From NCBI GenBank assembly GCA_003512955.1, contig DOTG01000020.1:1-64000 (forward strand): DNA of 64,000 nucleotides. Direction: 5' to 3'. Positions 36,261 through 45,479 of this stretch are shown one piece after another. How positions within the stretch are numbered: position 1 is the stretch's first letter; every line of letters begins with the position of its first letter. Below the pieces are notes generated by a model that saw only the letters and a program-made list of their open reading frames with translations, was not told the origin of the DNA and made no database searches. The position numbers and the translations under genes were made by a program. The stretch is from Marinilabiliales bacterium (lineage in GTDB: Bacteria; Bacteroidota; Bacteroidia; Bacteroidales; SZUA-534).

Positions 36261-37871
36261 TTAAAAATCGTAATAAAAATTCTGAAGCGATGTACGGATA
36301 CCAAATGTAAACAGACTCTGTTCCAACGAATTCTCTTTCCGCATGGTGTAATTTACATAAATATTCAGGTTGGTGCGTGGATTCACCAGGTAGGCAACCA
36401 TAAATGAGGTGTATTTTAAAGTTACCTCACGCGCCTGCCCCAGATAGTTCCCGTATTCCTGTGCATGGGTGGTGTACGGGGCATAAATATCGTTCCCAAA
36501 ATTTAACCCGGCCGTATCGCTCCCGTGTTTGGCATAAGAATACCGGCCCTCGAAAAACAGCCGTTTGTAATTATAACGAACAAAGGAAACCGACTCCCAA
36601 AAGTTAGACCCCAAGGGATGCGCCAGGGAGGCATTGTAATGTCCATAATTTTGCTTGGTAATCAGGTGCGAATACATGTAAGGCCTAACATAATTGAACT
36701 CGCTCTGAATATCGAGGTGCTTGAACCCAAACAGATCGAAGGTTTTGTAACCTATCTGAAACGCCCATTTGTTGGCCCACCAACCCCACTGAATAGTTGT
36801 GTCGGAAGGATTCATCCGGTGCTGAAAATCTGCCTTGATTTCCCTGATTTTAAATTCATCAATCATCATCTGACCATAAAAAACATGATCCCCGAAAAGG
36901 GTTATTTTACCGTTCAAGCCCATCAAAGCATTGTCGGGTGAGCCCACTGAAAATTCCACGGGACGTAAAAAAATCACCGGGTTGGCATAATTAAAGTCGA
37001 ACCCACGGACTCCGCTACTATCAGCATGTTGCCAGATAATAGCTTCAAAAAAACCGAGGTTTAACCAAGGTGTTACGCTCCAATCGAGGTAATGAAAGGA
37101 TCCCCATTTTTTGTCAAAGGCCTCACCATAGGGATGCCCTGTAGTCAAATCCTGAAACTGTGCCCAAAGGTTTACATACTTGATGTGCCAAAAGTCGGTG
37201 GTAATCCTGAAAAAAGGGTAATTAAACGCGTGATCGGATAACAGCAAGGAACGGTAGCCATCGCCAATAAAGTTTTTGCCATGGCCAAATGTGAAATTGA
37301 AATGTTTGCCTGGGGTAAACGACACGTAGGCTTCGGCCAGTCCATAATCGAATCCGGTTTTCTTATAAGCTTTTGGCCAACCCTGGCCGGGAACCACACC
37401 AAATTGATTCACCCGTTCGCGCCGATAATCGTTAAACAGGACTTGGTTTTCGTAAAACGAGGTGGACACTGAAACCATCTTGCCCAACTGTGCGTTCACC
37501 ATTACGCCTCGCGTATTGATCCAGCTCTTCTTGGATTGATCCGGATCTTTCCCCAGTTCAAAGTTAAAAAGTGGATCGAGTGTAAAGGAAAAATCCCCCT
37601 TCTGGTATTGAAGCAAGCTCCGGTTAAAAATCATATCCACTGCCTTTTTCTGCGTAGGAATCCGGTACAGGCTGTCGAAACGTACGATTGAATCAACCTG
37701 TGCCTTTAAAAAAGGCCGCACTGAGGTATGAAACCGATGATCGGCTTGATACACATACCTATCCTGATGCGGAAAATTCTGGTTTTGGTACAGCGAGTGC
37801 GATTCCTGAGCCTCAACCCGGATTTGCCAAACAAACACAATGGTAAGAAATACAATAAATCGAGCCGTCAT
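36261..37871 (-). CDS. RemB/Wzi-like outer-membrane barrel protein
   Basis: I start it at 37871 (MTARFIVFLTIVFVWQIRVEAQ, a signal peptide); a longer start at 37934 lacks this sense. The 536-residue product has a signal peptide and then aromatic-rich alternating strands typical of an outer-membrane barrel, ending in NFYYDF. The block FTFGHGKNFIGDGYRSLLLS recalls proteins annotated as gliding-motility RemB or as capsule-assembly Wzi-like in Bacteroidota. Surface polysaccharide binding or motility is therefore possible, but I hold only the family resemblance. It runs toward the protease gene 651 bases away. Confidence 0.6.
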   Translation of the reverse strand: MTARFIVFLTIVFVWQIRVEAQESHSLYQNQNFPHQDRYVYQADHRFHTSVRPFLKAQVDSIVRFDSLYRIPTQKKAVDMIFNRSLLQYQKGDFSFTLDPLFNFELGKDPDQSKKSWINTRGVMVNAQLGKMVSVSTSFYENQVLFNDYRRERVNQFGVVPGQGWPKAYKKTGFDYGLAEAYVSFTPGKHFNFTFGHGKNFIGDGYRSLLLSDHAFNYPFFRITTDFWHIKYVNLWAQFQDLTTGHPYGEAFDKKWGSFHYLDWSVTPWLNLGFFEAIIWQHADSSGVRGFDFNYANPVIFLRPVEFSVGSPDNALMGLNGKITLFGDHVFYGQMMIDEFKIREIKADFQHRMNPSDTTIQWGWWANKWAFQIGYKTFDLFGFKHLDIQSEFNYVRPYMYSHLITKQNYGHYNASLAHPLGSNFWESVSFVRYNYKRLFFEGRYSYAKHGSDTAGLNFGNDIYAPYTTHAQEYGNYLGQAREVTLKYTSFMVAYLVNPRTNLNIYVNYTMRKENSLEQSLFTFGIRTSLQNFYYDF

Positions 37872-37964
37872 AAAGTGGTTATTACTGAAATAAAATATAG
37901 ATTCGTTGTTGTTTTCATTCACCGCAAAGCACACCTAGGATTTCTTCTAGGGGAGCCTTACTTT

Positions 37965-39137
37965 TTAGGATGATTCTATTTTTTCCAAATCATCTAAGTT
38001 TGCATACAACTCTGTCAACGGAACTACTTGAATCCCATTACTCCTTCTTTGGACCAACTCTCCACCATATACAACCAATCCGCCTCCAGTTTGGGTAATC
38101 TTGTTCCAAAATTGAATTCCCTTAAAATATTCATTTGAGATGGTTTGCCCGGATTTTATTTCAATGGCCAATTTCTCAGTAGCCATAACAACCAACACAT
38201 CTATTTCATTTCCCACGTTATCACGCCAAAAAAATAGATTGTTCGTTTTTCCATTATTCAAACGCCTCTTTAAAAGTTCAACAATAACTGCGTTTTCGAA
38301 CAGATGTCCACGGAATGGGTTTAATGCCAGTTGTTTCTGATTCTCAACCCCTAACAACGCGCAAGCAAGTCCGGTATCATAAAAATAGATTTTTGGCATT
38401 TTAACAATGCGTTTGTTATAGCTTTCATGGAAAGGCTGCAACCGAAAAAGAATGAAACTGGTTTCCAGCACAGCCAACCATGCACCGATAGTTTTAGTAT
38501 CGACCCCTACCTCCACCGCAAGATTGCTCATGTTGAGCAGTTGACCTATTCGCCCGGCACACAATCGCAGAAATCGTTCAAAGGCATACAAATCGCTAAT
38601 ATTTTTTAATAAGCGGACATCGCGCTCAATATAGGTGCGGATATAATTTGCATAAAACCGGGAGGTCTCCGTTTCTTCCTGATGCAATACCGGATACCCT
38701 CCTTTATACAACCAAAAGTCTATCTCGTCCTTATATTTCAGTTCGTTCATACTCAAAGGCAATAAAAACAAGTAGCCTACCCTTCCTGCTAAACTTTGTG
38801 AAATGGACTCCTGTAATAAAAAATTGTTGGACCCGGTTAGAATAAATTGCCCTTTAGACGCTCTTTCATCAAGAACCTGCTGTAGGTAGGAAAAAAGATG
38901 GGGTACTCTCTGTATCTCATCAAGGATGGCTCCATTTGGATAATTGTAAAGAAAGCCACGGGGATCTTCCATCGCAAATCTCCGGATATCAGGGTTTTCT
39001 AAACTTACATAGGCCTTCCCCTCAAAAACCATCCGTACCAATGTTGTTTTTCCTGATTGCCGGGGACCGACCACTGCTACCGCTTTAAACTGGGTAGCCA
39101 AATACCGTAATTCGTTTTCTGCCTCGCGTTTAATCAT
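37965..39137 (-). CDS. AAA ATPase with DUF4143 domain (first copy)
   Basis: A 390-residue protein. The P-loop GPRQSGKTT is at 24-32 and a Walker B-like GAILDEIQRV follows. The AAA_14 core runs to about 220 (ILTGSNNFLLQES is the sensor region). The C-terminal DUF4143 domain has the PD-(D/E)XK-like features FFWRDNVGNEIDVLV and AIEIKSG. These stand-alone ATPases are very common and often patchily distributed; their function is not known. It lies between a barrel gene and palindromic/transposase debris and is not obviously linked to either. A distant homologue is at 57249. Confidence 0.9.
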   Translation of the reverse strand: MIKREAENELRYLATQFKAVAVVGPRQSGKTTLVRMVFEGKAYVSLENPDIRRFAMEDPRGFLYNYPNGAILDEIQRVPHLFSYLQQVLDERASKGQFILTGSNNFLLQESISQSLAGRVGYLFLLPLSMNELKYKDEIDFWLYKGGYPVLHQEETETSRFYANYIRTYIERDVRLLKNISDLYAFERFLRLCAGRIGQLLNMSNLAVEVGVDTKTIGAWLAVLETSFILFRLQPFHESYNKRIVKMPKIYFYDTGLACALLGVENQKQLALNPFRGHLFENAVIVELLKRRLNNGKTNNLFFWRDNVGNEIDVLVVMATEKLAIEIKSGQTISNEYFKGIQFWNKITQTGGGLVVYGGELVQRRSNGIQVVPLTELYANLDDLEKIESS

Positions 39138-39205
39138 GATACAAATTTACAATTGTGGAATTAAATTCCAAATCTGTAAATATTATTTATAAACCTTAAA
39201 TCCGC

Positions 39206-39285
39206 GAGTCGCGGTGCGACTCTATTAAAGAGGGTATTTTATATCAATTATGCAATCTCTGATTTAGTGAAGTCGCGCCGCGACT
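39206..39285. repeat. REP-like pair of GC-rich palindromes
   Basis: GAGTCGC-GGT-GCGACTC (39206-39222) and AGTCGCG-C-CGCGACT (39271-39285) are both perfect palindromic hairpins. The 15-base cores differ at only one position when one is reverse-complemented. They are 48 bases apart in AT-rich DNA, just upstream of the DUF4143 gene. The remaining 39286-39590 holds no recognisable gene. Confidence 0.6.
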
Positions 39286-39590
39286 AAGTGTCTCATTTTC
39301 TTTGCTATTAATAGTTCACCTGCTCTCCACCTTGAGGCCTGTCTGCCTTTGATAGAGGGTTACAGGCCGGGATAAGCTTTCACCCCTAATACAAAAACAA
39401 TGAACAAAGTATCAAGCAGTCAGTATCAAGACACAAGACAACGGGCCAATTTGCTCATAGGCTAACGAACTTCCGTACTTTTTGGTACGCAGAGTTTCAC
39501 AGAATTCCTCAAAGCAATTCCGGTTTCCGTTTTTCGGTTTCCGGTATTTCACTGCAATTACCGGCTGGTAGAATAAACCAATACAGCCAT

Positions 39591-39949
39591 AAGGAATATG
39601 CCTACTTTGTAGCCCAGCGTTATTGGGTAGAGCGGACATTTGACAATGCCAAAAATGAACTGGGCATGTCGGATTACCAAACCCGGGTTGGAAAAACTGG
39701 CACCATCACCATGCCCTTGTAATGTTGGCTTCGTTGTTTATAATGAAACAACAGATGGATAACCATTCCGATGTACCATTACTTAGTTTTAGAGATGCCA
39801 GGATATTGGTAATACTACAAGTTTTTGGTACACCCAAAGATGTTGAGCAACGGTTAGAACAAATGGCTAAAAGACATCACAAAAGGAAACTTGATATTGA
39901 TTATTGTTACAGCAAACAAGCTCAAAATCAAATATTATTATCTTCGTAA
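39591..39949 (+). pseudogene. Decayed transposase 3' end (IS701-like DDE)
   Basis: Two plus-strand frames together encode the end of a DDE transposase. From 39591 the frame reads KEYAYFVAQRYWVERTFDNA and GMSDYQTR. After one missing G near 39686 it continues in another frame as GWKNWHHHHALVMLASLFIM and runs to the stop at 39949. WVE..F..AK..LGM.DYQ.R.W..WHHH is the C-terminal signature of IS701/IS4-type transposases. The N-terminal two thirds are absent and there is a frameshift, so it is inactive. Upstream homology fades before 39591. Confidence 0.7.
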
Positions 39950-40109
39950 AGTAGAAATAACTTTATTATTTTAAAGAAAAACAAAATTCTTTCATGTTTT
40001 AACATTCCAAAAACAGTTAATTATTTATTGGTGTTGGTTTAATACATTTTTTTTTGATAAATCCCAAATTACCTGCAATGAAACATTTTTTACTATTCCC
40101 ATTAAAAAC

Positions 40110-40117
40110 TAATTTTG
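40110..40117 (+). promoter_or_regulatory. Putative -7 box of the phosphoglycosyl transferase gene
   Basis: TAATTTTG matches TAnnTTTG, 33 bases before the ATG at 40150. At the right spacing upstream there is only a T run, three of four matches to TTTG. The rest of 39950-40149 is AT-rich without features. Confidence 0.4.
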
Positions 40118-40149
40118 GTAGGCTTAAATGAATTTAATATAAAAAAACT

Positions 40150-41544
40150 ATGCCTGGAATTCGATACTCAAAATATCAAGATTCTCTTAGTTTAATTGGG
40201 GACTTCTTTTTTTTGTTGATTGCTTTTTTTCTTGCTTACTTTCTTAGGCAGAAAGCATTTTTCAATTTTCAAAGTCCTGATTATGTGATTGTTTTTCTTA
40301 TTTATATGTTCTCTTGGTGGGTAATAGCTTCACAATCAAGTTACTCAATTACTAAAAGAGGAATTCCAGTAGAACAAATTATTATTAAAACACTTCGTTC
40401 CACCCTTATTCATTTAACTGTAGTGTATTTGGCAATGATTGTTTTTCGATTTTATGGCATTTCACGTTTAACCCTTTTTATAAGCATTGGTATTGAGTTG
40501 ATATTACTGATTGGATGGCGTATTACATTTTTCCAACTTTTAAACTCCTATCGCAAAGCTGGGTTTAACTATCGAAGAATTGCAATTTTGGGAGCCTCCC
40601 AACAATCCATAGATCTTTATAATACGTTAATAAAAAACAAACATTATGGATATAAGTTTGTAGGCTTTTTTGCCGACAAAAAAGAATTAGGGTTAGAACT
40701 TGAATGCCCATATTACCCATTACAAAATTTTGAAACTTATCATAGTGAACAAGGACTAGATGAAGTTTTTTGTACTTTGGAATCAAGTTATGAAGAACGA
40801 ATCAGAGAAATAATCCTGTTTTGCGAAAAAAATTTAATCCGTTTTAAACTTGTACCAAGTTTTCAGAAATATTTAAGAAAAATGGTTGCCATAGATTTTA
40901 TTGAAGGGATACCTATAGTATTATTGAGACCCGAACCCCTAGAAAGTAGTTATGCCCGATTATTAAAACGAAGTTTCGATATACTTTTTTCATCGTTTAT
41001 TATCCTTTTCATATTAAGTTGGTTGCTGCCATTAATTGGGTTACTTATAAAAATTGAATCTAAGGGCCCCATGTTTTTTATTCAGGAACGAACGGGTAAA
41101 TCAAATCAAACTTTTAGAATAATTAAATTCCGTTCAATGACTGTAAACAAGGATGCTCATTTAAAACAAGCAACAAAAAACGACAGTCGGTTAACCCAAA
41201 TTGGTAGATTTTTACGCAAAACCAACATTGATGAATTGCCCCAATTTTTTAATGTTTTAATGGGACAAATGTCAGTAGTGGGGCCACGTCCACACATGTT
41301 AAAACATACTGAACAATATGCGGAAATTATTAGCAAATATATGGTGCGACATTTTGTTAAGCCAGGTATAACCGGGTGGGCTCAGGTAAATGGTTACCGG
41401 GGCGAAACAACCCAACCGATACTCATGGAAAAACGGGTTGAATTTGATGTTTGGTATATCGAGAACTGGTCATTCTTGCTTGATTTATCTATTATTACAC
41501 GGACAATTGGTAATATGTTAAGGGGGGAGAAGAATGCTGGATGA
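40150..41544 (+). CDS. Undecaprenyl-phosphate glycosyl-1-phosphate transferase (WcaJ type)
   Basis: A 464-residue polyprenyl glycosylphosphotransferase. Four or five membrane helices lie at about 10-130, then a nucleotide-binding-like middle domain (RRIAILGASQQSIDLY). The catalytic PGT domain starts at about 275 with a re-entrant helix and FFIQERTGKSNQTFRIIKFRSM. GPRPHMLKHTEQY and KPGITGWAQVNGYRGET follow. It moves a sugar-1-phosphate (glucose or galactose in studied relatives) onto undecaprenyl phosphate, the first step of the polymer made by the genes at 41.6-64 kb. It is transcribed towards them from its own promoter. The exact sugar cannot be read. Confidence 0.93.
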   Translation: MPGIRYSKYQDSLSLIGDFFFLLIAFFLAYFLRQKAFFNFQSPDYVIVFLIYMFSWWVIASQSSYSITKRGIPVEQIIIKTLRSTLIHLTVVYLAMIVFRFYGISRLTLFISIGIELILLIGWRITFFQLLNSYRKAGFNYRRIAILGASQQSIDLYNTLIKNKHYGYKFVGFFADKKELGLELECPYYPLQNFETYHSEQGLDEVFCTLESSYEERIREIILFCEKNLIRFKLVPSFQKYLRKMVAIDFIEGIPIVLLRPEPLESSYARLLKRSFDILFSSFIILFILSWLLPLIGLLIKIESKGPMFFIQERTGKSNQTFRIIKFRSMTVNKDAHLKQATKNDSRLTQIGRFLRKTNIDELPQFFNVLMGQMSVVGPRPHMLKHTEQYAEIISKYMVRHFVKPGITGWAQVNGYRGETTQPILMEKRVEFDVWYIENWSFLLDLSIITRTIGNMLRGEKNAG

Positions 41545-41600
41545 GTTTAACATATTAAGTTGATAAGATACTAAATAACTTTTCTTGAGTTAATTAAATG

Positions 41601-42338
41601 TTAAAAAAACTGAGGTATTTTACGTAATATTTTAAAAGTTAATGTAAAAGAAGCCGGAAGTTTATACAATCGCATTATAATAAAATCTTCTTTTGATTTT
41701 GGTAATTGATTTTTTAAAGAGGTACTTGTGCCACCCATTTTCATACGCACATGATAAAACCCGGTATAGTGTACCTTTAATTTTGAACTGGTAAGTGCCC
41801 TGAGGGTATATTCATAATCGCTTGCAATGCGGTAACGCAAATCATAAAGGCCTAATAGTTTAACGGCTGCTTTATTAAAATACATGGTGGTATGCAAGGG
41901 AACCCAGCCAAACCACAATTTCCACCTTTTAAATGGTTTACTAATCCAATTCCTGATAATCAGATTGGTATTTGTACTATCAACATAAATTCCGTTCCCA
42001 TAAACCCAATCGGCTTGCGATTGTGCAAAGTGGTTAACAATTTGTTCAATGGTGTTATTGGCATATAATTCGTCATCGGAGTGCAAAAGACCGATAATAT
42101 CACCCGTAGCCAGGTTTAACCCCTTATTGATAGCATCGTACATACCTTTATCAGGTTCCGTTATTACTTGGGTTGTTTCATTCTTCAATTGGTAAAGTAG
42201 TTCTAAGGTACCATCTGTTGATGATCCATCAACTATTATATGCTCTATATCAGCATACGTTTGACTTTGAACCGAACGAATTGTTGATCCTATTGTGTTT
42301 TTATTATTAAAACAAGCAGTTATTAACGTAACTTTCAT
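41601..42338 (-). CDS. GT2-family glycosyltransferase
   Basis: A 245-residue GT-A enzyme. It opens with MKVTLITACFNNKNTIGSTI, has HIIVDGSSTDGTLE and an acidic metal motif HSDDEL (about residue 86). It resembles the WcaA/colanic acid and PgaC-like small GT2s that extend a lipid-linked glycan in the cytoplasm. Its ATG overlaps the epimerase stop by 4 bases, so it is the last gene of the long minus-strand transcript; the convergent WcaJ-type gene ends 56 bases away. Confidence 0.88.
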   Translation of the reverse strand: MKVTLITACFNNKNTIGSTIRSVQSQTYADIEHIIVDGSSTDGTLELLYQLKNETTQVITEPDKGMYDAINKGLNLATGDIIGLLHSDDELYANNTIEQIVNHFAQSQADWVYGNGIYVDSTNTNLIIRNWISKPFKRWKLWFGWVPLHTTMYFNKAAVKLLGLYDLRYRIASDYEYTLRALTSSKLKVHYTGFYHVRMKMGGTSTSLKNQLPKSKEDFIIMRLYKLPASFTLTFKILRKIPQFF

Positions 42339-43381
42339 AAATGATAGTATGAACGATACCAGTCTATAAAAGCTTTCACGCCAACTTCAATTGGGGTGTT
42401 CGGTTTAAGGCCTATTCCTTCTTCTATTTTGTGAGTATCGGCATAAGTTTTATATACATCACCGTCCTGAATTGGCAAGAAGTTTTTAATTGCCATTTTT
42501 CTGCTATACTTTTCAATCAAAGAAATGAATTCGAGCAAGTTAACAGGAGTGTGATTCCCAACATTATAAATTCTATATGGTGCAATAGAACTCGAAGGGT
42601 CAGGATTTTGACTATCCCAAAACTGATTTGTTTGAGGTATGCTTTTAGAAACACGTTCTAGTACATTCACAACATCATCTATATAGGTAAAGTCACGGTG
42701 CATATCACCATAATTATAAATATCAATGGGTTTATCCTCAAATATAGCTTTTGTGAATTTAAACAAAGCCATATCGGGCCTCCCCCAAGGACCGTAAACT
42801 GTAAAAAAACGCAAACCTGTACAAGGTATTTTATACAAATAACTATAAGTATGCGCCATTAATTCGTTGCTTTTTTTCGTTGCAGCATATAAACTTATAG
42901 GGTGATCAACATTATCACTTTCTGAAAATGGTATTTGGGCATTTAATCCATAAACACTGCTACTACTTGCAAATACCAGGTGCTTAATTGCAAAACTGCG
43001 ACAACATTCCAAAATATTCATAAATCCAACAATATTTGAATCAATATATGAATACGGATTTTCGATACTATACCTAACCCCTGCTTGAGCCGCCAGATTG
43101 ATTACAACATCAATTTGATACTTTTCAAAAATACGCTCAATTTCTATTCTATTTTCAAGCTGAATATTAATAAACCTAAAATCACAATTTTTACTTTTGA
43201 TTTCTTTAAGTGGAAAAATCTCTTCATCAATGCCCAATTCTTTTAATCGAGCCAGCTTAAGGGTAACATCGTAATATGAGTTCAACGAATCGATTCCTAT
43301 AATCCTATCTTTCTTATTAGCTAATTTTTTTGAAAGATGAAAACCAATAAATCCCGCTGTACCAGTAACTAAGATATTCAT
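42335..43381 (-). CDS. NAD-dependent sugar epimerase (UDP-glucuronate 4-epimerase-like)
   Basis: A 348-residue short-chain dehydrogenase/reductase of the extended type. TGTAGFIGFHL is the NAD motif (GxxGxxG); the active site shows the SSSSVYG serine and YAATKK (Tyr/Lys of YxxxK). GIDSLNSYYDVTLKLARL is characteristic of the CapI/UDP-glucuronate 4-epimerase group, which makes UDP-galacturonate. The polymer may thus contain galacturonic acid. Four-base overlap with the downstream GT2 gene and 8 bases from the upstream beta-propeller gene place it firmly in the operon. Confidence 0.87.
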   Translation of the reverse strand: MNILVTGTAGFIGFHLSKKLANKKDRIIGIDSLNSYYDVTLKLARLKELGIDEEIFPLKEIKSKNCDFRFINIQLENRIEIERIFEKYQIDVVINLAAQAGVRYSIENPYSYIDSNIVGFMNILECCRSFAIKHLVFASSSSVYGLNAQIPFSESDNVDHPISLYAATKKSNELMAHTYSYLYKIPCTGLRFFTVYGPWGRPDMALFKFTKAIFEDKPIDIYNYGDMHRDFTYIDDVVNVLERVSKSIPQTNQFWDSQNPDPSSSIAPYRIYNVGNHTPVNLLEFISLIEKYSRKMAIKNFLPIQDGDVYKTYADTHKIEEGIGLKPNTPIEVGVKAFIDWYRSYYHL

Positions 43382-43389
43382 TATAATAT

Positions 43390-44649
43390 TTATTGTAGAC
43401 TAATTAAAAGCATTTGTCTTCTATTTTCTACTACTGTATCAACCGCTATCATATCACCTGCTTCATTCCAACGGGGGTGTAAGTCGCACCTTACCTCATC
43501 ATCCCAGGTAGGTGGCAGGTAAAAATTTCCTATAGTTTTTGCTTCTTTATTTTTGAAATCAAACATGATTAAGGAAACTCTTCCTTTTTTGTCAGGATAA
43601 TTATCTGTAATCATACGATTTCCATTTTTCTCAAAACTACAATGGCCATCCGAAACTAATGCCTTGTTTTTTATGAATGTCCTATTTAAAGATTGTGTAT
43701 CAAAAAGGATATAATTGTCCTTCAGTACAAACCTTTTCAGGAATCTAGGCTTACCTAGTTTTTTATACATGACCTGAAATATCTTGCCTACAGGTATTTT
43801 ACCCATTAATCCTTTATTTACCCCTTCAAGTAACGAACGTTCACCAGCCCATGCAATAATGTCTTGATTATTGCGCCAACCAAAATGCGAAGCCATACCG
43901 GCAATTAATAATAGCAACTCATCGTTGCCAATATTGTAAATAAGCATGCGTGTATATTGGGTTCCCACTTCATTTATGTACCTGTGCAAAAAACATATCT
44001 TTTTCCCATCAGGGCTAAAAATGGGATGATTAACATAATGAAAGGCGTTTTTAACGGTGTTATTTTTACCAAATTCAGCAATTTGTTTAATACTAATTAT
44101 TTTGACGGGATTTCCTGTAACTATATCAACCAGAATGATTCCGTCGTTTTCTGGAATATTTTCATGTGCATATAAATCAGTAATTGCCGGGTAACCATAA
44201 TCTTTCCGTACTCTGTTTAATCGCCCAAAATTTAAACTTACACCTAACGTTCCATCTGAATTTAATGTCGCGATTGGATAGTCAATTTGGGCCTTTAAAT
44301 CACCCTTCAAATCTATTATTTTTGCAACTGCTTTACCTTCGTGAATATCATTAAATAATATTTTATTACTTTTGCCAACCCATTGCAGCATTGCACCTTG
44401 TTGAAAATTCCATGCTAAAGTTTCAGCAAGTTTAACAAATCGGTTTGATGCAATTTCCCAATAACCAACCTCAATTTTTTCGATACCTTTTGGAAAAACA
44501 TTTTCGTGAAATGAACGATGGCAAAGAAATAAATTTTGATTATTCGGACACCAGGGTGATTTATCAAAATATCCGAAAAAATGTGAAGCCTCACCTGTTG
44601 TTAGAAACTCAATTTGACCACCTGAATCTAATTTAAATGGTTTTTCCAT
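43390..44649 (-). CDS. Beta-propeller-like protein of unknown function
   Basis: A 419-residue soluble protein without signal peptide or membrane helix. Repeats such as HPIFSPDGKKICFLHR, IGNDELLLLI and DDEVRCDLHPRWNEAGDMIAVD resemble TolB/oligogalacturonate lyase-type WD-like blades. The HxH/DxH-like residues conserved in oligogalacturonate lyase are not clear enough to call. It overlaps the upstream GT2 gene by 17 bases, so it is a genuine operon member. A cytoplasmic glycan-binding or modifying role in assembly is possible but not shown. Confidence 0.65.
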   Translation of the reverse strand: MEKPFKLDSGGQIEFLTTGEASHFFGYFDKSPWCPNNQNLFLCHRSFHENVFPKGIEKIEVGYWEIASNRFVKLAETLAWNFQQGAMLQWVGKSNKILFNDIHEGKAVAKIIDLKGDLKAQIDYPIATLNSDGTLGVSLNFGRLNRVRKDYGYPAITDLYAHENIPENDGIILVDIVTGNPVKIISIKQIAEFGKNNTVKNAFHYVNHPIFSPDGKKICFLHRYINEVGTQYTRMLIYNIGNDELLLLIAGMASHFGWRNNQDIIAWAGERSLLEGVNKGLMGKIPVGKIFQVMYKKLGKPRFLKRFVLKDNYILFDTQSLNRTFIKNKALVSDGHCSFEKNGNRMITDNYPDKKGRVSLIMFDFKNKEAKTIGNFYLPPTWDDEVRCDLHPRWNEAGDMIAVDTVVENRRQMLLISLQ

Positions 44650-45478
44650 TCTTGATCCTTTTTAGTTCTTTTATTTTAAGAACGATTAAATACTCATAAA
44701 AACATTGTAGAAAAGTGTAGTGAATACCTGCTTTCCCATCGAGAAACGACATTTTAACGAAAAAAAGATAAATGAATTTTAAGAAAGGGCGAAATGGGAG
44801 TCGAAACGAAAGTTGCTTCAAAGCATATCGCCTTAATGCAGGATTGCGACTGACCAAACCCGAAACCTTAAAGTCACTTTTTTGGAGTGAATTCATGGTT
44901 TCATCAGCCTCATAGGTTGAATACCTGTTGTGTCGCCATACCCAATCGTTAATCCCTTTCGAAAAAGGATAATGAATAAAATATTCTTTCAAGGCACCCA
45001 GCTGTCCATCGATCTTAGGTACAGGATTGGCCTTTCGTTCCCATCCTATTTTGTCGTGTCGAAATAAACGCACAATCCAGGGATATCCCGAACTACGCTG
45101 TATCCAACTTCCCATAAAAAAATCGCGTCGCCTGATTTGGTAAGCGACCACAGGGTTTTCATTCACCGGAATCGAAGTAACTTTTTTTATTTCTTCGAGT
45201 AGATTAGAGGGAACTATTTCATCGGCATCAGCATAAAATACCCAATCGTGTTTGAATTTTATATTTTCCATTGCCCAATTCTGATGAGCAGCTCGTCCTT
45301 TATATTCATGCTGAACCCATCTTGCTCCATTTTTAAGCACAATCTCCTCTGTTCTATCACTGCTATACGAATCGAGGACAACTATATCATCGCTCCATTT
45401 TAATGAATCAATGCATCGCTGAATATTGGATTCCTCATTTAAAGTTTGTATAAAAACCGAACAATTTATTGTCTCCAT
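44633..45478 (-). CDS. GT2-family glycosyltransferase (WaaE/KdtX-like)
   Basis: A 281-residue enzyme. The N-terminus NCSVFIQTLNEESNIQRCIDS and IVVLDSYSSDRTEEIV form the nucleotide-binding half. FYADADEIVP carries the DxD-type metal site. The overall layout matches the LPS core beta-glucosyltransferase WaaE family. A hydrophobic C-terminal segment (FLKFIYLFFVKMSF) may attach it to the membrane. It overlaps the following propeller gene by 17 bases and lies 1 base from the upstream acetyltransferase. Confidence 0.87.
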   Translation of the reverse strand: METINCSVFIQTLNEESNIQRCIDSLKWSDDIVVLDSYSSDRTEEIVLKNGARWVQHEYKGRAAHQNWAMENIKFKHDWVFYADADEIVPSNLLEEIKKVTSIPVNENPVVAYQIRRRDFFMGSWIQRSSGYPWIVRLFRHDKIGWERKANPVPKIDGQLGALKEYFIHYPFSKGINDWVWRHNRYSTYEADETMNSLQKSDFKVSGLVSRNPALRRYALKQLSFRLPFRPFLKFIYLFFVKMSFLDGKAGIHYTFLQCFYEYLIVLKIKELKRIKNGKTI

Positions 45479-45479
45479 A

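Noticed and set aside
39412..39639. Minus-strand 75-residue frame in the debris region
   Set aside because: It is opposite the start of the transposase remnant and shows no family features.
41550..41600. TTTAACAT / ATGTTAAA inverted repeat between convergent transferase genes
   Set aside because: Stem is A/T only and neither strand has a following T run; too weak to call a terminator.
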